Below are positions 61,116 through 64,000 of a DNA stretch of 64,000 bases, one piece after another. The stretch comes from Eutreptiella sp. 'Long Island Sound 2002'. Taxonomy: Eukaryota; Euglenozoa; Euglenophyceae; Eutreptiales; Eutreptiaceae. Position 1 is the stretch's first letter, and each line of letters begins with the position of its first letter. The stretch is taken from assembly GCA_964036045.1 (NCBI GenBank), contig OZ038383.1, positions 107,964,925 to 108,028,924 on the forward strand. Reading direction: 5' to 3'. The notes under the pieces were generated by a model. It saw only the letters and a list, made by a program, of their open reading frames with translations. It made no database searches and was not told the DNA's origin. Both the position numbers and the translations under genes were made by a program.

Positions 61116-62735
61116 TTTGACCTCTTCAATGACGCCACTGTCAACTGTTTTTTTAATGCAAAATCAGCCATGCGGGCGTCACATGTCTCAAAGCGAGACT
61201 CAGGGACGCGCAAGTGTTGCACATTGACCTCTGACAAAACAATATTCGCTGGGGTGGCGGAGGGGGCAGAAGGGGGGGGCATAGGGTCCACTTGATGAGC
61301 AGCTTTTTGCAATGCAACTCTTTCTTGTATCTCCACTACATGCTTGCCCAATTGTTCAAGTTGTAGTTTCAATGACTGGGCATCCAAAGAACGGCTCTCT
61401 AGTGCACTTATCCGTTCGAAAAACGTTTGGAAGTTGTCACTAAAGTGACGGGCGTTAAAACCATCTACACCTTGTGTCAACCGCTCATCAAACGAACAAA
61501 GCGTATCCCCATGCAAAACATGATTGGTCTCCAGTTCCCTCAACCTCGCTTCCAACGCCTGCAATTGGAGGGGGCAATCCTGAAACCTTTGTTCGTTTAC
61601 CCGCAAGCGTTCATCAAGGGAGGTAAACCTTTTCGAATGTACATCAACCGCCAACTTGACGTCCATGCATTCCTTCACCTGCGCAGTCAATAAATTTTGG
61701 ATCATGTTCATCCGTTTTGACATGTCATCCTGTCGTTAGTGAGCAAGCGGAGAAACTACATTAGCCTCACTACGTGAAAACCCACTTCGGACCATCTCAA
61801 TTTCTTCTTGCATCTCGGTTAACCGTCGTTGCAGTTCCTTTTCCGCACCCTCTAGACCTGTTACTCGTGTGCGGATGCCTCCTAAGGATTGGTCCAAAGA
61901 CGTAATTTCACTTCTTACACTCGCAACTTCCGTGAGAGACCTACTCATGGCCTGCTCTATCTGACTTTGCACAAGCCGTGTGATTCTATTCTCGGAATTC
62001 TGAATTTCTGATCGAACCGAATCAATGCGTACATTCAATGTTTCGTGGTGTTCGTGGAGCTGTTTACACTCACCCTTGCGTTGTGAATATTCACACCTGT
62101 GTGTGCTGTGATCCGTTTCTCGCTCCCGGACCATTCGGCTCGAGTGCTTTGCAATTCGTTGGCTCATGGCTGTTTCCATGGCCCTCATGCGCTCTTCGAG
62201 ATGACCCTTGGACACCTGCTTCGTCTTGGACTCCTCCTGGAGCCGCGTCACCCGTTGTTCGAACTCCTCCTCGAGCCGCGTCACCCGTTGTTCGAACTCC
62301 TTTGCTTGTTGTGATGGGTTTGCTTGTTGGCGGCGTACCATTTTCGACATAGCCTTTTTCAAGGTTGAGTTTACTTGTGAACCGATGTCGGAGCTCCCAA
62401 TGGCTATTGGCAATGATATCACTCGTGATTCTCGTCGGCGGCGCTTGCACCTTTTTGGGGTGTTTCCATCCTTGGCCCCCGCGGGCTGCTCGCTTTCTGA
62501 TTGCCCGGTTTCATGGTCTTCATGTAGATCCGATCCGCTTTCCATTTGGCTTCCACTAGCATCAACTTGAGCGACCCGAGCTTTGATCACGCCCTTTGCC
62601 TTCTCAATTTTATACAAGGATGGCTCGAACCCAATTAAATCATCACCCGCCGACGGCTCATGAAGTTGCATATTGTGATTGATCTCAATATTTCCCGTCA
62701 CCGATGTCTCCTTGCGTTCGAAACAATGGTTCTAA
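61106..62735 (-). pseudogene. gag: Element C Gag, N-terminal part
   Basis: The frame is open from 62,735; the first ATG gives MQLHEPSAGDDLIGFEP, and a GTG lies ten codons earlier at 62,701. Mostly coiled coil follows (QRVTRLEEEFEQRVTRLQEE, an obvious heptad duplication, then EKELQRRLTEMQEEIEMV). A TAA at 61,736-61,738 interrupts, but the same frame runs on (RQDDMSKRMNMIQNLL, LEARLRELETN) to 61,108. It belongs to the outer element by strand and position. Confidence 0.7.
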
Positions 62736-62739
62736 AACC

Positions 62740-63660
62740 AAATGTACACCAAAACCACTTTTGGAAATCCTTGAAGTCCTTTCTTGAATGTCCCGTGATT
62801 GTTTGCGAACACACCGGCAACGATAGTGAGAGCAAAAGCACTGACTCCAAAGACTCAATCCATCATTGTTAAAGTATGAACCATTGTTTCTGCAAACAAA
62901 TCAATAACATACATCAAAGCAACAAAACCAAATAAATAGACACTCAGTAAATTGCACAGCAAACAAAAACTGAGTTCTCAAATGCATGATCGTGATGTCG
63001 CGATGTCGCGATGGACTGGACAGATGTCGACGCGAATTCTGTGATTCCCAAATCCAATGTCGCTAAATCTGTCTCATTTTAATGCAATGTCGACACCCTT
63101 GTCCTGTTCTATTTCACCTAGCTAAGTAGGAAGTTCCCCTGTGACATGGCAGTGACCTCAACGCCACAAGCCATGCCACCTCAGCACCTATGGGACCAAA
63201 AACAAAGAGTGCACATCCCAATGATGGCACTATGGAGAGAGTGAGCCCTTGGGGCAGTTTTTCAATCTGTTTTCCTCAATCTTTGTAAAATATTGCCGAG
63301 TAGCATCGAATCTCTATCCGCTGTAGGTATTGTGAGTTTCCTTTGCTGATATCTCTTTGCATCCAACTCATTTGACTGCAGCCCTACTATGCTTTGATCC
63401 TATTTTGAACTCTACTTGCTTATCTCTGGCATTGGGCTATCCAGGGGTCTTTGTATTTCAATGACAAAACATTTTCTTCATCAAAAACAAGCAGCAGGAA
63501 CCCTACACCAGCAGCAAGCAGCAGGAGAGGCACAACAAAGAGTTGAAAGAACTCTTTTAAAACTTTCTGGTGGCAGTGGGCTGACAGCCTCCGCGTGCCG
63601 TCAGCAACCCCGTGCCGTACACCCAGCGCGCCGAGGACTGTCCTGAGCAAGAAGGGCGAG
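62740..63660. other. Right flank, no supported gene
   Basis: GATGTCGC is repeated three times at about 62,993-63,015. A CAGCAAGCAGCAGG-type tract at 63,490-63,525 recalls the CAG-rich stretches of the left flank. The 5' LTR and primer site of element C should lie here or beyond; I could not identify either. Confidence 0.45.
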
Positions 63661-63661
63661 T

Positions 63662-64000
63662 ATGGACACAAAGAAAAAGGACACTCACGCGAAGACGGCA
63701 CCTGAGGCACCAGCAATGTCAGCGCCCGGAGAGCCTTTGGTGCCCTTACATGGGCCAGTGGACGCGGCTGATGTCTCACTCGAAGGACTCTGATCAGCCT
63801 TCAATGGTCTCTCAGTAGAGGAGGTGGACAACAACCCTGTGAAGAGAAAGAGGGAGAGAGAGAAGGATGCAGGAGATAGCACGGCAGACAAAGGAGTGGA
63901 ACATGAACGCGACCCTAAGGTGGATGCAACAAGCACAACCAGAGAACCACCCTTCGAGAGCGCACCCAGCGCCCCTGGCCTTCACCCATCACCCTCTCCT
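63662..64000 (+). pseudogene. Start of a disordered hydrophilic protein, interrupted by TGA, runs off the window
   Basis: From the ATG at 63,662 the frame reads MDTKKKDTHAKTAPEAP and on to a TGA at 63,791. The same frame then stays open to the end of the window (NGLSVEEVDNNPVKRKRERE, then acidic and Ser/Pro-rich sequence). The composition is alike on both sides of the TGA. KRKRERE could be a nuclear signal. Alternatively the region holds an intron ending near TCTCAG at 63,815. Family unknown. Confidence 0.35.

Larger units (their letters stand above)
20195..62735 (-). mobile_element. Element C: outer dUTPase-bearing chromoviral Ty3/gypsy element, interrupted by A and D
   Basis: Read leftward, the order is gag (62,735-58,343), protease, Cys-rich region, dUTPase (58,449-56,053), a linker, RT, RNase H, integrase, chromodomain (37,822-34,129) and ORF3 (34,012 on, ending at 20,195). 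Removing A (13,040 bp) and D (17,241 bp) leaves about 12.2 kb without LTRs. It has eight in-frame stops and several frameshifts, so it is not intact. I could not find its LTRs or primer-binding site; they may lie outside the window or be too diverged. That ORF3 belongs to the element, rather than to a neighbouring gene, is an inference from adjacency and strand. Confidence 0.75.

Noticed and set aside
25016-61738. Reassignment of UAA/UAG to glutamine (ciliate or dasycladalean-type code), suggested by many internal TAA/TAG codons and TGA as the last stop of A, C and D Pol and of ORF3
   Set aside because: Elements A and D contain thousands of codons with many CAA/CAG but only three TAR codons, two of them at the Gag-Pol junction and one at an aromatic position. 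A true Gln code would use TAR much more often. Element C also has in-frame TGA codons that this code would not explain.
62736-64000. 5' LTR of element C
   Set aside because: I found no sequence here matching the region left of 20,195, and no initiator-Met-type or other primer-binding site in the right orientation.

Overview
The window looks like nuclear DNA of a unicellular eukaryote. I infer a protist or alga, possibly a green alga, but nothing in the sequence proves it. It has no bacterial operons or ribosome binding sites, it shows spliceosomal splice-site signals, and it is dominated by chromodomain Ty3/gypsy LTR retrotransposons, tRNA-like Pol III promoter fragments and satellite repeats.

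Bases 1-20,194 are a gene-poor, repeat-rich flank. It holds tandem and inverted repeat families (about 1.4-5.9 kb, 11.8-13.7 kb and 15.8-17.2 kb, including a 13-bp minisatellite with about 57 units) and a 620-bp inverted-repeat element. A few plausible host or transposon protein segments lie among them: a zinc-ribbon protein, an exon with both splice signals, two coiled-coil proteins, and a decayed protein with an SH3/Tudor-like segment.

Bases 20,195 to about 62,735 are one nest of three chromoviral Ty3/gypsy elements. The outer and oldest, element C, lies on the minus strand: gag, protease, Cys-rich region, dUTPase, RT, RNase H, integrase, chromodomain, then an extra ORF3. Element A (plus strand, 20,597-33,636, 344-bp LTRs, CCAT target duplication) has split ORF3; the two halves rejoin in frame when A and one duplication copy are removed. 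Element D (plus strand, 37,823-55,063, 2,999-bp LTRs) has split C between dUTPase and RT.

The two younger elements share a design. Gag and Pol lie in one reading frame separated by a single UAG. Between protease and RT both carry a domain that resembles the Dam-like N6-adenine methyltransferase module known from DIRS elements and phages. In element C the same spacer carries a complete five-motif dUTPase. D's long LTRs are unusual in carrying an intact 232-codon ORF and a string of long hairpins.

Decay is graded. C has eight in-frame stops, each reachable by one C-to-T change, plus several frameshifts, some in homopolymers. A has one stop inside RNase H and an odd protease active site. D has one gag frameshift. 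LTR divergence (A about 2%, D about 0.6%) agrees with the order C, then A, then D.

Bases 62,740-64,000 hold little: a CAGCAG-type repeat and the start of a disordered protein ORF that runs off the window.
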